From NCBI GenBank assembly GCA_002239105.1, contig MPNQ01000007.1, forward strand, positions 1 to 64,000: a stretch of DNA of 64,000 nucleotides, read 5' to 3'. The stretch comes from a marine group bacterium Sva0996 bin134. Lineage in GTDB: Bacteria; Actinomycetota; Acidimicrobiia; Acidimicrobiales; Bin134. Below are positions 34,109 to 43,598 of the stretch, in pieces (the stretch's first letter is position 1; each line of letters begins with the position of its first letter). The notes beneath the pieces are model-generated. The model did no database searches, was not told the DNA's origin, and saw only the letters and a program-made list of their open reading frames with translations. The translations under genes were made by a program, and so were the position numbers.

Positions 34109-34999
34109 GTGACGATGATCACCTGGGTGGACGACTCCCCCCGCAAGCGCCCGGCCCTGGTGGCCGCCTTCACCGGGTGGAACGATGCCGGCGATGCTGC
34201 CTCCGGGGCATTGGCCTGGCTGGCCAGCCGCTGGGATACCACCGAGGTGGCCACGCTGGATCCCGAGCCGTTCTACGACTTCGCCGACACCCGCCCCCGG
34301 CTTCGCCTGGAGGACGACGGCTCCCGCTCGCTGATCTGGCCCAGCAACGACCTGCTCGCCGCCACCATCACCGCCGCCGAGGCGCCCGACGGCGCCGAGA
34401 CCGAGCTGGCCCTGTTGGTGGGCACCGAGCCTCAGCTCAAATGGCGCACCTTCGCCCAGCAGATCGTGGACATGGCCCAACGACTCGACAGCCCGCTGGT
34501 GGTCACCTTGGGGGCGCTGTTGGCCGACATCCCCCACACCCGACCCACCCCGATATATGGCAGCAGCGACGATGCGGAGATGGCCTCCCAGCTTGGGCTC
34601 ACCCCCTCCAGCTACGAGGGCCCCACCGGCATCGTGGGGGTGCTCCACAACGCCTGCGCCACTGCCGGGCTGAACACCGCCTCCCTGTGGGCCGCGGTGC
34701 CGGGCTACGCCTCGGAGATCCCCTCGCCCAAGGCCTCCCTCGCCCTGGTGAAGAGGCTGGGAACCCTGCTGGACCTCTCTCCCGACACCTCAGAGCTAGA
34801 GGAGATGGCCGCAGGCTACGAGCGCCACGTGTCCGACCTGGCCGACCAAGCCGACGAGACCTCCGAGTACATCTCCCAGCTAGAGAGCGCCTACGACCAA
34901 GAAGAGGCCGAGAACGGCGAGATAGAGGAGATGCGCTCCACCGACCCCACCGAGTTCGTCGACCAGATCGAGCAATTCCTCCGCGACCAGCGCAGCTGA
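34109..34999 (+). CDS. PAC2-family protein (proteasome assembly chaperone-like)
   Basis: This 296-residue protein has the PAC2 core: PALVAAFTGWNDAGDAASGA near the N-terminus, then VTLGALLADIPHTRPTPIYG and GPTGIVGVLHNACATAGLN. The C-terminal 90 residues are acidic and helical (DETSEYISQLESAYDQEEAE). Actinobacterial PAC2 proteins are common, and only some lineages also keep proteasomes; the bacterial role is not settled. The start is GTG at 34109 or ATG at 34115. It is convergent with the NUDIX gene. Confidence 0.88.
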   Translation: MTMITWVDDSPRKRPALVAAFTGWNDAGDAASGALAWLASRWDTTEVATLDPEPFYDFADTRPRLRLEDDGSRSLIWPSNDLLAATITAAEAPDGAETELALLVGTEPQLKWRTFAQQIVDMAQRLDSPLVVTLGALLADIPHTRPTPIYGSSDDAEMASQLGLTPSSYEGPTGIVGVLHNACATAGLNTASLWAAVPGYASEIPSPKASLALVKRLGTLLDLSPDTSELEEMAAGYERHVSDLADQADETSEYISQLESAYDQEEAENGEIEEMRSTDPTEFVDQIEQFLRDQRS

Positions 35000-35034
35000 T
35001 TTTCAGCGCAGGCCTGGCGACCCGGCGTACGGTT

Positions 35035-35733
35035 TCAACCCTGGTGGCCGTCGGTGCGCCAGGGTGGGGTGCGAGGGTGGTCGAAGAGGAACTCTATGGG
35101 CTCGCCACGGATGGCGGCGAAGGAGTGGGACAGCCACCAGTCGCTGCCGTGGACGCCGTCGGGAAGGTTGTCGGGGCCGAAGAATCCGACGTCGCGGCAT
35201 TCCAAGGGATGGGGATCGAGTTGGCCTCCAACCGCCCGGCATAAGAACACCATCGAGTACATCGGCACGGTGGTGAAGCCCCGGCGCAGGCCGTCGTGGA
35301 TGGCGATGGGCCGCACAACCTCGCATTGGATGCCGGTCTCCTCCAGCACTTCCTTCACCACCACCTCTGAGGGGGAATAGCCCACATCGGCCCAGCCGGT
35401 GGGGTACAGCCACACGCCGGAGTCGGCCCGCTGCACCAGCAGGATCTCGCCGTAGTCGTTGCCCACCACCGCCCCCACCGCCACCTTGGGGGTGACATAG
35501 CCAGGCACCCCGTCGCCCACCGACTTCATCCACTCGGCCACGAAGTTGTCGGGCGTCCATCCCGTGCTCAGCGCAGCGGCCATGTCGGCGGCCACGTGCA
35601 GCACCTCCTCGAACCGCTCCTGCTCGTACTGGTTGTCGGTGAAAGCCAATCCGGTTCGGGCGATCCCGGCCAAGGCCTCCGACCACCTCCGCAGGTCGTC
35701 CTCCCCTACAACTGGCCGGCCTTCGTCATTCAT
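35035..35733 (-). CDS. NUDIX hydrolase
   Basis: This 232-residue protein has an N-terminal helical extension and a C-terminal NUDIX domain. The NUDIX box appears as GWADVGYSPSEVVVKEVLEE-TGI, with the core E-x2-EE present but K in place of the usual R before the first E. Substrates are probably nucleoside diphosphate derivatives or similar, but the exact one cannot be inferred. It lies 25 bases downstream of glnD on the same strand. The long N-terminal part (about 100 residues) resembles that of NUDIX proteins annotated as hydrolases with an N-terminal helical domain. Confidence 0.85.
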   Translation of the reverse strand: MNDEGRPVVGEDDLRRWSEALAGIARTGLAFTDNQYEQERFEEVLHVAADMAAALSTGWTPDNFVAEWMKSVGDGVPGYVTPKVAVGAVVGNDYGEILLVQRADSGVWLYPTGWADVGYSPSEVVVKEVLEETGIQCEVVRPIAIHDGLRRGFTTVPMYSMVFLCRAVGGQLDPHPLECRDVGFFGPDNLPDGVHGSDWWLSHSFAAIRGEPIEFLFDHPRTPPWRTDGHQG

Positions 35734-35758
35734 AGCGGCTAGGTGGTACCAATCGCCG

Positions 35759-38101
35759 TCATACCCGGGTGGAGCAAGTGTCGATGGCGTGCTGGAGCGC
35801 CAGATTGATCTCCTGAATGTGGTCTTGATCGGTCACTTTGTTGCCCTCGCCGTCGCGCACGTAATAGGCGTGGACCACATCCCCGCCGAGGTCTTGCACC
35901 TTGGCGCTGAGAATGTCGAGTCCAAGCTGCGACAGCGCACTGGTGACTCGGCTCAGCAGGCCGATCCGGGCTTGAGCGGCCAACTCGATGATGGTGGCGG
36001 TAGAGGAGGAGTCGTTGTCCATGCTCACCTTGGGGGCGATCACCGGCCGGGGGGTGAAGTCGGGCTCGACTTCGTAGGTGCTGATTCGCTCGGCAAGACG
36101 GGCTTCGATGGCCAGGCGTCCGGCCAGGGCCTGTTCCACATAGGCCGTGACCTGAGGCCAATCGATCTCCAAGCCCAGGGTGCTCTCCACTTGGAACCGC
36201 TCCAGTGCCATCCCGTACTCGGAATGAGCCGCGGCCAACAGCACCCGGAGTCCACTCAGGGCCAATGCCCCGGCTACCCGGGAGAACATGCCGTGTTGAT
36301 CGGGGGCGATCACCAACAGAGTGTCGCCTTCCCCCAGCACCAGGCGCTCGCCAGCTTCCATCATGCCCCGCTGCTCTGGGGTGGGGAACCTCGACGTGAT
36401 CTCGTCTATGTCGCCGCCCTCCAAAACGTGGGCGCAGCGGGCCACCAGCTCGCGCACCAAGCTGGCCTTCCACTTGCTCCACGCCGAGGGTCCGGTGGCC
36501 ACTGAGTCGGCCTCGGTGAGCGCTCCCAACAGCCGCAGGGTCTCCACCGTGCCAGCCTGGCGGGCCACCTCCGCGATGGTGTCGGGATCTTCCAAGTCGC
36601 GTCGGGTGGCCACATCGGGCAGCAGCAGGTGGTGCTCCACCATCGCCACCAGCACGTCCACGTCGGTGGGCGGGTATCCCATCCGGTGGGCGATGTCGGC
36701 CACCAGGTCCATGCCCACCTCCGTATGGTCGCCGGGATAGCCCTTGCCGATGTCGTGGAGCAGGGCCCCCACTACTAACAGGTCGGGGCGGTCCACCCGG
36801 TCGACCAGATCGGCGGCCAATGCCGCGGCCTCGCACAGATGCCGGTCCACCGTGAATTGGTGGTAGGCGTTGCGCTGGGGGCGACTGCGGTTGGGCGCCC
36901 ACTCGGGCAGAATGCGCACAAACAGGTCCATCTGGTCCAACGCCTCGATCACCGGCGGGGCAGAAGCGCCGGTCATCAGCAGATCCACGAACATCTTGCG
37001 GCCCTCGTCGGGCCAACGGTCGGGCATGGGGGCCATCTGTGCTTGGAGTCGCTCCAAGCTGGGGCGGTCCATGCGCAGCCCGTGAGATGCGGCCGCCCGG
37101 GCCAGGCGCAGCCCAATACAGGGATCAGCGGCATCGGCATCGGCAGCCAACACCGCCCGGCCCTCGTGGTTCATCACGCCGGCATCCAATGCAGTGTTGC
37201 TGCGGCTGGTGCGACGGCGCAGCCTCCGGCGCCATTCGGGGGGCAGCTCGGAATCCCGCAGCCACGCCCAGATCTCGTCGCTGCGCCAGGCGATGGAACG
37301 AGCCGAACTGGCGATGGCCCCCATCATCTCATCGGCATCGGCATAGTCCAGCGCGGCGGCCACACCGTCTTGCTCTTGGAGCAGGAGCTGATCCCCAGGA
37401 CGATCGGTGGTTCGGTGCAACTCCACCCGGGCGGCCAGGATCACCTCGTAGTCGGCCCACAGTTTGCGGCTGTCGGCCTCGTCCATCTCGAACACGGCTC
37501 CTTCGGCCCACCGCAGCGCATGGACGTCCCGCAGTCCTCCCCGACCCTGTTTGAGGTCTGGCTCCAGCTTGTAGGCCACCTCGCCGCTGCGCCGATGACG
37601 CTCGGCCACCCGCTGAGCCAGCGAGGGGAGCCACCGCCGGGCGTTGCGGCGCCACTGGGTGTCATTGTCGGCGGTCAGATCGGCGGTGAGCTCGGCATCA
37701 CCGGCGATGTGGCGGCCGTCCAGCAGCGACGTGGCCGTATCCAGGTCGGTCTTGGCCAGGTCTCGGGTCTCTCGGGGTGTCCGCACCGAGTGGCCCAGCT
37801 TGAGCCCATCGTCCCAGATCGGATACCACAACCGAGTGGCGATGTCGCCTATGTCGGGGCGGTCGCGGTGCAGCAGCAACAGGTCGATATCGCTGTAGGG
37901 ACACAGCTCGGCCCGGCCGTACCCCCCCACCGCAACCAGGGCGATGCCCTCGGGGTCGGCCACCTCCGCCTCGAAGATGCCCAGGAGCCACTCGTCCATG
38001 CGCCGGGCCAGGGCGCGACACCAAACCGTCCCCACCATGCTGCGATCAGCCAGCAGCTCATCGCGGCGCAGTGCGCCCGTTCTCGCCTCGCCTATCGCCA
38101 C
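35759..38101 (-). CDS. glnD: [Protein-PII] uridylyltransferase/uridylyl-removing enzyme GlnD
   Basis: This 780-residue protein has the nucleotidyltransferase motif GGYGRAELCPYSDIDL (residues 59-74, catalytic Asp71 and Asp73), a central helical part, an HD domain with ALLHDIGKGYPGDHTEVG near residue 440 and two C-terminal ACT domains (around 590-660 and 700-775). It uridylylates and deuridylylates PII in response to glutamine. The start is GTG. No glnB/glnK gene is near; an amt gene lies 5.5 kb away on the other strand. Confidence 0.93.
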   Translation of the reverse strand: MAIGEARTGALRRDELLADRSMVGTVWCRALARRMDEWLLGIFEAEVADPEGIALVAVGGYGRAELCPYSDIDLLLLHRDRPDIGDIATRLWYPIWDDGLKLGHSVRTPRETRDLAKTDLDTATSLLDGRHIAGDAELTADLTADNDTQWRRNARRWLPSLAQRVAERHRRSGEVAYKLEPDLKQGRGGLRDVHALRWAEGAVFEMDEADSRKLWADYEVILAARVELHRTTDRPGDQLLLQEQDGVAAALDYADADEMMGAIASSARSIAWRSDEIWAWLRDSELPPEWRRRLRRRTSRSNTALDAGVMNHEGRAVLAADADAADPCIGLRLARAAASHGLRMDRPSLERLQAQMAPMPDRWPDEGRKMFVDLLMTGASAPPVIEALDQMDLFVRILPEWAPNRSRPQRNAYHQFTVDRHLCEAAALAADLVDRVDRPDLLVVGALLHDIGKGYPGDHTEVGMDLVADIAHRMGYPPTDVDVLVAMVEHHLLLPDVATRRDLEDPDTIAEVARQAGTVETLRLLGALTEADSVATGPSAWSKWKASLVRELVARCAHVLEGGDIDEITSRFPTPEQRGMMEAGERLVLGEGDTLLVIAPDQHGMFSRVAGALALSGLRVLLAAAHSEYGMALERFQVESTLGLEIDWPQVTAYVEQALAGRLAIEARLAERISTYEVEPDFTPRPVIAPKVSMDNDSSSTATIIELAAQARIGLLSRVTSALSQLGLDILSAKVQDLGGDVVHAYYVRDGEGNKVTDQDHIQEINLALQHAIDTCSTRV

Positions 38102-38189
38102 TACCCGCCGAGGCTAGCGGCTGCGGCCATAGAGGCTGCTGTTGATGCCTGCTGTTGACCCCACGCCGAGGGGTCGGCACTTTTGACGG

Positions 38190-38936
38190 CTACGAACCCA
38201 TCAGCGTGCCCAGGTAGAGGCTCACCACTTTGGGGTCTTCGAGGAGTTCTTGGCCGGTGCCGGTGTAGGCGTTGGCCCCCTGGTCGAGCACGTAGCCCCG
38301 ATCGCAGATCTCCAGGCAGCGCCGGGCGTTCTGCTCCACCATGATCAGCGACACGCCGTGTTGGGCGATGTGGGTGACCTGTTCGAACACCTGGTCTTGG
38401 TACGCGGGGGAAAGCCCGGCTGAGGGCTCATCCAGCAGCACCACCTGGGGATCCATCATCAGCGCCCGGCCGATGGCCACCATCTGGCGCTGCCCCCCGG
38501 ACAGGCCATCGGCCCGCTGGTGCCGGCGCTCGGCCAAGAGGGGAAACAGCTCGGCAACGGCCTCGAAGCGCCGGGCAAACGTGTTGGGCTTCTGGAACGC
38601 CCCCATTTCCAGGTTCTCCTGGATGGTGAGCCGGGGGAAGACGTTCTCAGTCTGGGGAACGAATCCGATCCCCCGCGACACCAGCTCGTGGGGGCGCAGC
38701 CCGGTGATGTCGTCGGTGCCCATGCGAACGGCGCCCGACCGGATGTCCACCAGGCCGAACACGGCCTTCAGCAGGGTGGACTTGCCCGCGCCGTTGGGGC
38801 CGATGATCCCAATGACCTCACCGGAATGCAGCTCCAAGGAGCATCCGGTCAAGATGTCGACCCCGGGCAGATACCCGGCCACCACGTCGCACACCTGGAT
38901 CAAGGGGCCGGGGATCAAGGGGCCGGGCTCGCTCAT
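38190..38936 (-). CDS. livF: Branched-chain amino acid-type ABC transporter ATPase LivF
   Basis: This 248-residue ATPase has Walker A GPNGAGKST, signature LSGGQRQMVAIGRAL, Walker B VVLLDEPSAGLSP and IMVEQNARRCLEI, all typical of LivF. The ATG at 38936 overlaps the stop of livG (ATGA); a longer open frame upstream lies inside livG and was dropped. The LivG-LivF pair serves the two permeases upstream. The transported ligand could be a branched-chain amino acid, an amide or a urea-type compound. Confidence 0.95.
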   Translation of the reverse strand: MSEPGPLIPGPLIQVCDVVAGYLPGVDILTGCSLELHSGEVIGIIGPNGAGKSTLLKAVFGLVDIRSGAVRMGTDDITGLRPHELVSRGIGFVPQTENVFPRLTIQENLEMGAFQKPNTFARRFEAVAELFPLLAERRHQRADGLSGGQRQMVAIGRALMMDPQVVLLDEPSAGLSPAYQDQVFEQVTHIAQHGVSLIMVEQNARRCLEICDRGYVLDQGANAYTGTGQELLEDPKVVSLYLGTLMGS

Positions 38937-39805
38937 GATCCTGCCCCGGCCCGGCGCCGGCCCAGGTAGGCGTCGATGACCTCGTCGTCGTGTATGACCT
39001 TCCATGGCGGCCCCTCGGCGATGACCCGTCCTTGGGCCAGCACCACCACCCAGTCGCTGATGCCGGTCACCACATCCATGGCGTGCTCGATGAACACCAC
39101 GCTCAGCCCCTCGTAGGCCAGCAGCGTGATGTGGCGCATGAGCGACTGGGCCAGAGCGGGGTTCACGCCGGCCATGGGCTCGTCCAGCATGATCAGCACC
39201 GGCTCGGCCATCAGGGCTCGGGCCACCTCCAAGAGCTTGCGCTGACCCCCCGACAGGGTGCCGGCCAGCTCATCGCGCATGTGGGCCAAATTGAACCGCT
39301 CCAACAGCTCCTCGGCCCGCTCGGTGTTGGCCTGCTCTTGGTGGCGCCACCTCGACCGGAATGGAGCCACCGGCAGCCGCTCCCCCACCTGACCGGGAGC
39401 GCCCAACAGAACGTTGTCGAGCACGGTCAGCTTGGCCAGCGACTTGGTGAGCTGAAAGGTGCGGATCATGCCCTTGCGGGCCAGTTGGTCGGGCGATGGC
39501 GAGGTCACCGGCTGTCCGTCGAACGACCACCTTCCGGTGTCGGCTCGGTCGAAGCCGGTCAGCAGGTTGAACAGGGTGGTCTTGCCGGCCCCATTGGGGC
39601 CGATGAGGGCGGTCACCACCCCTCGCTCCATTTCCAGGTGGTCCACATCCACCGCCCGCAGGCCGCCGAAGCTCCGGGTGAGGTTGTCCACCACCAAAAT
39701 GGGGTTGGGCTTGGGCGCACCCACCTCCGGGGGCACGGTCAAGATCGGCTCGATCTCGCCCGCGGCGGGCCCCGGCTCGGGCCTCGGCGTCAGATCATCG
39801 GGCAT
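38933..39805 (-). CDS. livG: Branched-chain amino acid-type ABC transporter ATPase LivG
   Basis: This 290-residue ATPase has Walker A GPNGAGKTTLFNLLTGF, signature LSGGQRKLLEVARAL, Walker B LIMLDEPMAGVNP and VFIEHAMDVV. The N-terminal 40 residues are a Pro/Gly-rich extension before the first strand. It overlaps livM by 11 bases at its start and livF by 4 bases at its end. Together with LivF it energises the permeases of this importer. Confidence 0.95.
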   Translation of the reverse strand: MPDDLTPRPEPGPAAGEIEPILTVPPEVGAPKPNPILVVDNLTRSFGGLRAVDVDHLEMERGVVTALIGPNGAGKTTLFNLLTGFDRADTGRWSFDGQPVTSPSPDQLARKGMIRTFQLTKSLAKLTVLDNVLLGAPGQVGERLPVAPFRSRWRHQEQANTERAEELLERFNLAHMRDELAGTLSGGQRKLLEVARALMAEPVLIMLDEPMAGVNPALAQSLMRHITLLAYEGLSVVFIEHAMDVVTGISDWVVVLAQGRVIAEGPPWKVIHDDEVIDAYLGRRRAGAGS

Positions 39806-40802
39806 CCAACTGCATTTCTGTGCGATTGCCGACTATCCCCTGGGGGCGGAACAACATGAGCAGAACCAAGGCCAGGCCCACCATAGCCACGCTGATAACC
39901 CCCTCGGTGCCGTCCAAGAAGTCGGCCGCGGCATCGGGCAGCCATGCCTCAGCGGTCAGCTGGCGCAAGAACGACTCGATCCACTCCCGCAGGAACCAGA
40001 ACAAGATGGCTCCCAGCACCGGGCCCAGATAGGTGGCCGATCCCCCCAGCAGCAGGGCGGTGTAGGCGAAGAAGGTGACCTGGGGGCGGAACCCGTTGGG
40101 ATCGGCGCCCGAGGTCTTGATGGCGTCTATCACCCCGCCCATGCCGCCGATGACTCCGCCGATGACCAGGGCCTGCATCTTGTAGGAGAAGACGTTCTTG
40201 CCCAGGCTGCGGGCCGCGTCCTCATCCTCCCGGATCGACTTCAGCACCCGACCCCACGGACTGCGCACGATGAGGAACACGGCCAAGCACACCAGCGCCA
40301 CCAACACCCAGCCCACGGTGATCACCCAAAGCTGCTGGCCGGTGAACTCAAACGTGCCGATGCCGTAGCGGTCGTGGGGCCCGTCGGGGTAGGGATTGAG
40401 GTCGTAGAACGCCCCGGCGTCGAAGCTCACGCTGAGCGGCCCTCCGGTGAGGCCGATGGCGTCGGTGGAGCCTATGAGGATGCGGATGATCTCCGCGGCG
40501 GCGATGGTGACGATGGCAAACATCACCGCGTGCAGGCGCAGGGTGGGAAAGCCGAGGGCCACCGCCAGCGCCACCGAGAGTACGAGGCCCACCACCACGC
40601 CCACCCACAGCGACCAGCCGAAGGTGGCCACCGACACGCTGGTGCCGTAGGCCCCCAGCAGCAGGAACCCGACTTGGCCGAAATTCAAGAGCCCTGTGAA
40701 GCCGAAATGGACGTTCAGGCCGACGGCGGCCAAGGCCAGGATCACCGCCTCGGGCCCGAAGGCCGCTCGGGCCGCGTTGCCAAAGATGATGTCGAAGTCC
40801 AC
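39795..40802 (-). CDS. livM: Branched-chain amino acid-type ABC transporter permease LivM
   Basis: This 335-residue permease has about nine hydrophobic segments and the LivM block GFTGLLNFGQVGFLLLGAYG near residue 35, plus KSIREDEDAARSLGKNVFSYK, the ATPase-contact loop. The GTG start follows the stop of the LivH gene by 36 bases. It partners LivH and the LivF/LivG ATPases. Confidence 0.93.
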   Translation of the reverse strand: MDFDIIFGNAARAAFGPEAVILALAAVGLNVHFGFTGLLNFGQVGFLLLGAYGTSVSVATFGWSLWVGVVVGLVLSVALAVALGFPTLRLHAVMFAIVTIAAAEIIRILIGSTDAIGLTGGPLSVSFDAGAFYDLNPYPDGPHDRYGIGTFEFTGQQLWVITVGWVLVALVCLAVFLIVRSPWGRVLKSIREDEDAARSLGKNVFSYKMQALVIGGVIGGMGGVIDAIKTSGADPNGFRPQVTFFAYTALLLGGSATYLGPVLGAILFWFLREWIESFLRQLTAEAWLPDAAADFLDGTEGVISVAMVGLALVLLMLFRPQGIVGNRTEMQLDAR

Positions 40803-40838
40803 TTAGCGCGCCCGTCTCATCGGGTAGCCCGAAACCAC

Positions 40839-42122
40839 CTAGCCCACCCGAGCCTTGATCCCGAACAGGCCTTGGGGTCGGAGCAGCAGCACGAGGATGA
40901 GCGCGGCCAAAGGCACCACGAACTTCAGCTCGGGCGAGATCCACAGCGTGCTCACCTCGGTGGACATGCCGATGATGAGCGACCCGGCCAAGGCGCCGAA
41001 CGCCGTGCCCAACCCTCCGAGCTCCACCCCGGCGAAGATCAACAAAAGGAGCTGGAAGCCCAAGAATGGGTCGATGTCGGTGTCGAGGCCTTGGAACACT
41101 CCGCCGAGCCCGGCCAGTGCGGCGCCGATGGCCCACACCATCACCACGATGCGGTTCACGTTGATACCCGATGCCTCGGCCAGGCTGGCGTTGTCCGACA
41201 CCGCCCGGGTGGCCTTGCCGAAACGGGTTCCATGGAGCATGAGCCCCACGGCCACCAGCACCGCGAAGATCACCACCACGGTGATGAGCTCTCGGGGAGT
41301 CACCGCCCAGGGTCCGAACTCCCACCGCTCCTGCACCTGGTAGTCGGAATAGGGAAGCGGCTCTGCGCCGAAGAACAGCTGGATCAACTGGCGCCCGAGC
41401 AGCGACAGGCCGATGGTGACCACCACCAGCTGGAATATGCCCAGCCGTCGACGGCGCATGGGTCGGAACAATCCCGTTTCCAAACCCGCGCCCAGCATCC
41501 CGCACACCACCATGGTCAAGATGGCCGCCACGATCAGGTTCAGCCCTCCCCAAGAGCTGTTGAAGAACCAGGCGATGACCGCGCCGAAGGTCACCAGCTC
41601 TCCGTGCGCGAAGTTGACCAGGCCGGTAGTTCCGTAGATGAGCGACAGTCCGATGGCACTCATGGCGATGATCAGGCCGAACTTGAGGCCGTTGAACACC
41701 GTCTGCGCCGCCCGTTCGCCGAAGGGTGTGCCCTTGGGGGCTTCGCCCACCGCGAACACCACCGCCCGGGATGCCCCCTGCGCCACCGTCACCGGGGTGG
41801 TGGATTCGTAGCCCTCCCGCAAACTGACACCGTCGGGAAGGGAGGCCTCATCCAGGGTCACCAGATAGGTGCCTGCTCCAGGCACTTCCACCGACCAGCG
41901 ACCATCGGCGTCGGTGATCGCCTGCCCCACCCGGGCGCCGGCCTCATCGGCCACAGTGATTTTGATCCCGGAGAAGAACTGGTCGAAGCCCAGCCGAAGC
42001 GTGCCCTCCACCACGGTTTGCTCGGTGCTTTCGGCGTCGCCGCCTGACTGGGCTGCGCCGGGAACCGCCCATGCCAGCACTAGGCAGAGGACAAATCCAG
42101 CGAGCGCGACCCATCTCCGCAT
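40839..42122 (-). CDS. livH: LivH-type permease fused to a secreted N-terminal domain
   Basis: This 427-residue protein has a signal-like segment (residues 1-25), then about 90 residues of beta-rich extracytoplasmic sequence (VVEGTLRLGFDQFFSGIKIT through VTVAQGASRAVVFAVGE) resembling carboxypeptidase-regulatory/SpaA-like domains, then from about residue 140 the LivH permease (LSLIYGTTGLVNFAHGELVTFGA and the loop VSDNASLAEASGINV). Ordinary LivH proteins are about 290-300 residues and lack such an N-terminal domain. Its role may be docking a binding protein. Binding-protein genes with the right family lie at 44848-48098. Confidence 0.9.
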   Translation of the reverse strand: MRRWVALAGFVLCLVLAWAVPGAAQSGGDAESTEQTVVEGTLRLGFDQFFSGIKITVADEAGARVGQAITDADGRWSVEVPGAGTYLVTLDEASLPDGVSLREGYESTTPVTVAQGASRAVVFAVGEAPKGTPFGERAAQTVFNGLKFGLIIAMSAIGLSLIYGTTGLVNFAHGELVTFGAVIAWFFNSSWGGLNLIVAAILTMVVCGMLGAGLETGLFRPMRRRRLGIFQLVVVTIGLSLLGRQLIQLFFGAEPLPYSDYQVQERWEFGPWAVTPRELITVVVIFAVLVAVGLMLHGTRFGKATRAVSDNASLAEASGINVNRIVVMVWAIGAALAGLGGVFQGLDTDIDPFLGFQLLLLIFAGVELGGLGTAFGALAGSLIIGMSTEVSTLWISPELKFVVPLAALILVLLLRPQGLFGIKARVG

Positions 42123-42234
42123 TCGGCATCACGTTACTGCCTGGGTACACGGCGTTTCGGAAGGGCTGTGGGCTGCTGGCCGTCAATTCCCCCTCCCCTT
42201 TCACGGGCCGTCGGCGAGCGGCCACAATGGTGGC

Positions 42235-43047
42235 GTGGGCGACTGGGACCGGCTGCGGAGCGACTTGGCCGAGATGGACAAGGTGATGGTGGCCTTCAGC
42301 GGCGGCGTGGACTCCTCGTTTTTGGCCTGGGTGGCCCACGATGTGCTGGGCGACCGGTCTCATGCGGTGACCGCAGTGTCGCCATCATTGGCTGCTGCTG
42401 AGCGCGAGGACTGCGCGACTCTGGCGGCCGAGTGGGGTCTGCGGTGGAGCGAGGTACACACCGCCGAGATGGAACACGCCGCCTACCTGGCCAACGACGG
42501 CGACCGGTGCTACTGGTGCAAGGACGCCCTGATGGAGGCGGTGGCCCCGCTGGCCGAGGCCACATCGTCGACGGTGGCCTTAGGGGTTAACACCGACGAC
42601 CTGGGCGACCACCGTCCTGGTCAGCGGGCCGCGGCCGAGCGGGGCGCGGTCTTCCCCTTGGTGGACGCCGGGTTCTCCAAGGCCGACGTACGGGAGTGGT
42701 CGCAGCGGCTGGGGCTGCGCACCTGGGACAAGCCAGCCGCCCCGTGCCTGGCCTCCCGGATCCCCTACGGCACGCCGGTGACGCTCGGGGCGCTGGCTTC
42801 CGTGGGCGATGCCGAAGCCGCCCTGCGGCGCTTGGGCTTTGCCGAGCTACGGGTCCGCCACTATGGGGACGTAGCCCGCATAGAGGTGCCCGACGAGCGC
42901 TTGGCCGACGTCGTGGCCCAGCGGGCCACGGTGGTCGAGGCGGTGCGCGAAGCCGGCTACCGGTACGTAACGCTGGATTTGGAGGGCCTCCGCTCCGGCA
43001 ACCTGAATGCCGCCCTAGGCCTCGGCCCCACGGTCCGGCGGCCTTGA
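42235..43047 (+). CDS. larE: LarE-like ATP-dependent sacrificial sulfur transferase
   Basis: This 270-residue PP-loop protein has FSGGVDSS near residue 20, RCYWCKDAL and the APCLASRIPYG motif with its sacrificial-type Cys, as in LarE. LarE supplies sulfur to the nickel-pincer cofactor of lactate racemase. larB and larC are not present in the window, so cofactor synthesis may be elsewhere or the protein may have another thiolation role. A GTG at 42235 gives the usual N-terminus. Confidence 0.9.
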   Translation: MGDWDRLRSDLAEMDKVMVAFSGGVDSSFLAWVAHDVLGDRSHAVTAVSPSLAAAEREDCATLAAEWGLRWSEVHTAEMEHAAYLANDGDRCYWCKDALMEAVAPLAEATSSTVALGVNTDDLGDHRPGQRAAAERGAVFPLVDAGFSKADVREWSQRLGLRTWDKPAAPCLASRIPYGTPVTLGALASVGDAEAALRRLGFAELRVRHYGDVARIEVPDERLADVVAQRATVVEAVREAGYRYVTLDLEGLRSGNLNAALGLGPTVRRP

Positions 43048-43505
43048 CCGACCGCGAACTGCGGGCTGGCGAACAGCAGCTAGCCGAGTGCGCCAGGGAG
43101 CTGTCGGAGGGGATCACCCAAGCCCTGCCCGGGTGGGTGATGTCGGCGGTGGAGAGCCGGCTCCTCGCAATGAGCCCGGGGGTTCGAGAGGCAGCTGAGG
43201 CCGCGGGAGCGGCTGCTGCGGCTGAGATCGGGGGTGAGGTGGCCCGGCTGTTGGCCGCCGATGTCGACGACCAGCGGGAGAACCCCTTGGCTGTCTTGCG
43301 CCGTGCGGTGCGCTACCCAACCGAGGTGCTGATCGCCGCCGGCGCGGTCCCGGTAGAGCGGGACGATTTCGCCATCAACCGGTTCCCCGACGACATCTAT
43401 GACCTGACCCCGGCGTCATTCGGCGACGTCCACCCCGACCTGCAAACCCCCGGCCTGACTTGGGGGGCGGCCAAGGCATTCGTGCATCGCCGACGCCACC
43501 GCTGA
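43044..43505 (+). CDS. Hypothetical protein downstream of larE
   Basis: 153 residues if a TTG start that overlaps the larE stop (TTGA) is used; an ATG at 43140 would give a shorter form. The sequence is helical at first (AGEQQLAECARELSEGITQAL) and ends with a conserved-looking block (FAINRFPDDIYDLTPASFGD and VHRRRHR). The last block resembles small actinobacterial proteins of unknown function seen near larE. No catalytic motif or signal peptide was found. Confidence 0.7.
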   Translation: MTDRELRAGEQQLAECARELSEGITQALPGWVMSAVESRLLAMSPGVREAAEAAGAAAAAEIGGEVARLLAADVDDQRENPLAVLRRAVRYPTEVLIAAGAVPVERDDFAINRFPDDIYDLTPASFGDVHPDLQTPGLTWGAAKAFVHRRRHR

Positions 43506-43598
43506 CCAGGATGAAGCCAGTTCGGAGATGAATGCGCCAAACCTGACATACTGGCGGTGCCAACAGGCGGAATAGTCGTCAATTCAATGGGAGTAGTG

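Noticed and set aside
39459-42047. An 862-codon open frame on the plus strand opposite the LIV permease and ATPase genes
   Set aside because: It is the antisense shadow of livH, livM and livG; its translation is His/Gly/Pro-rich with no family motif, while the minus strand has complete Liv domains.
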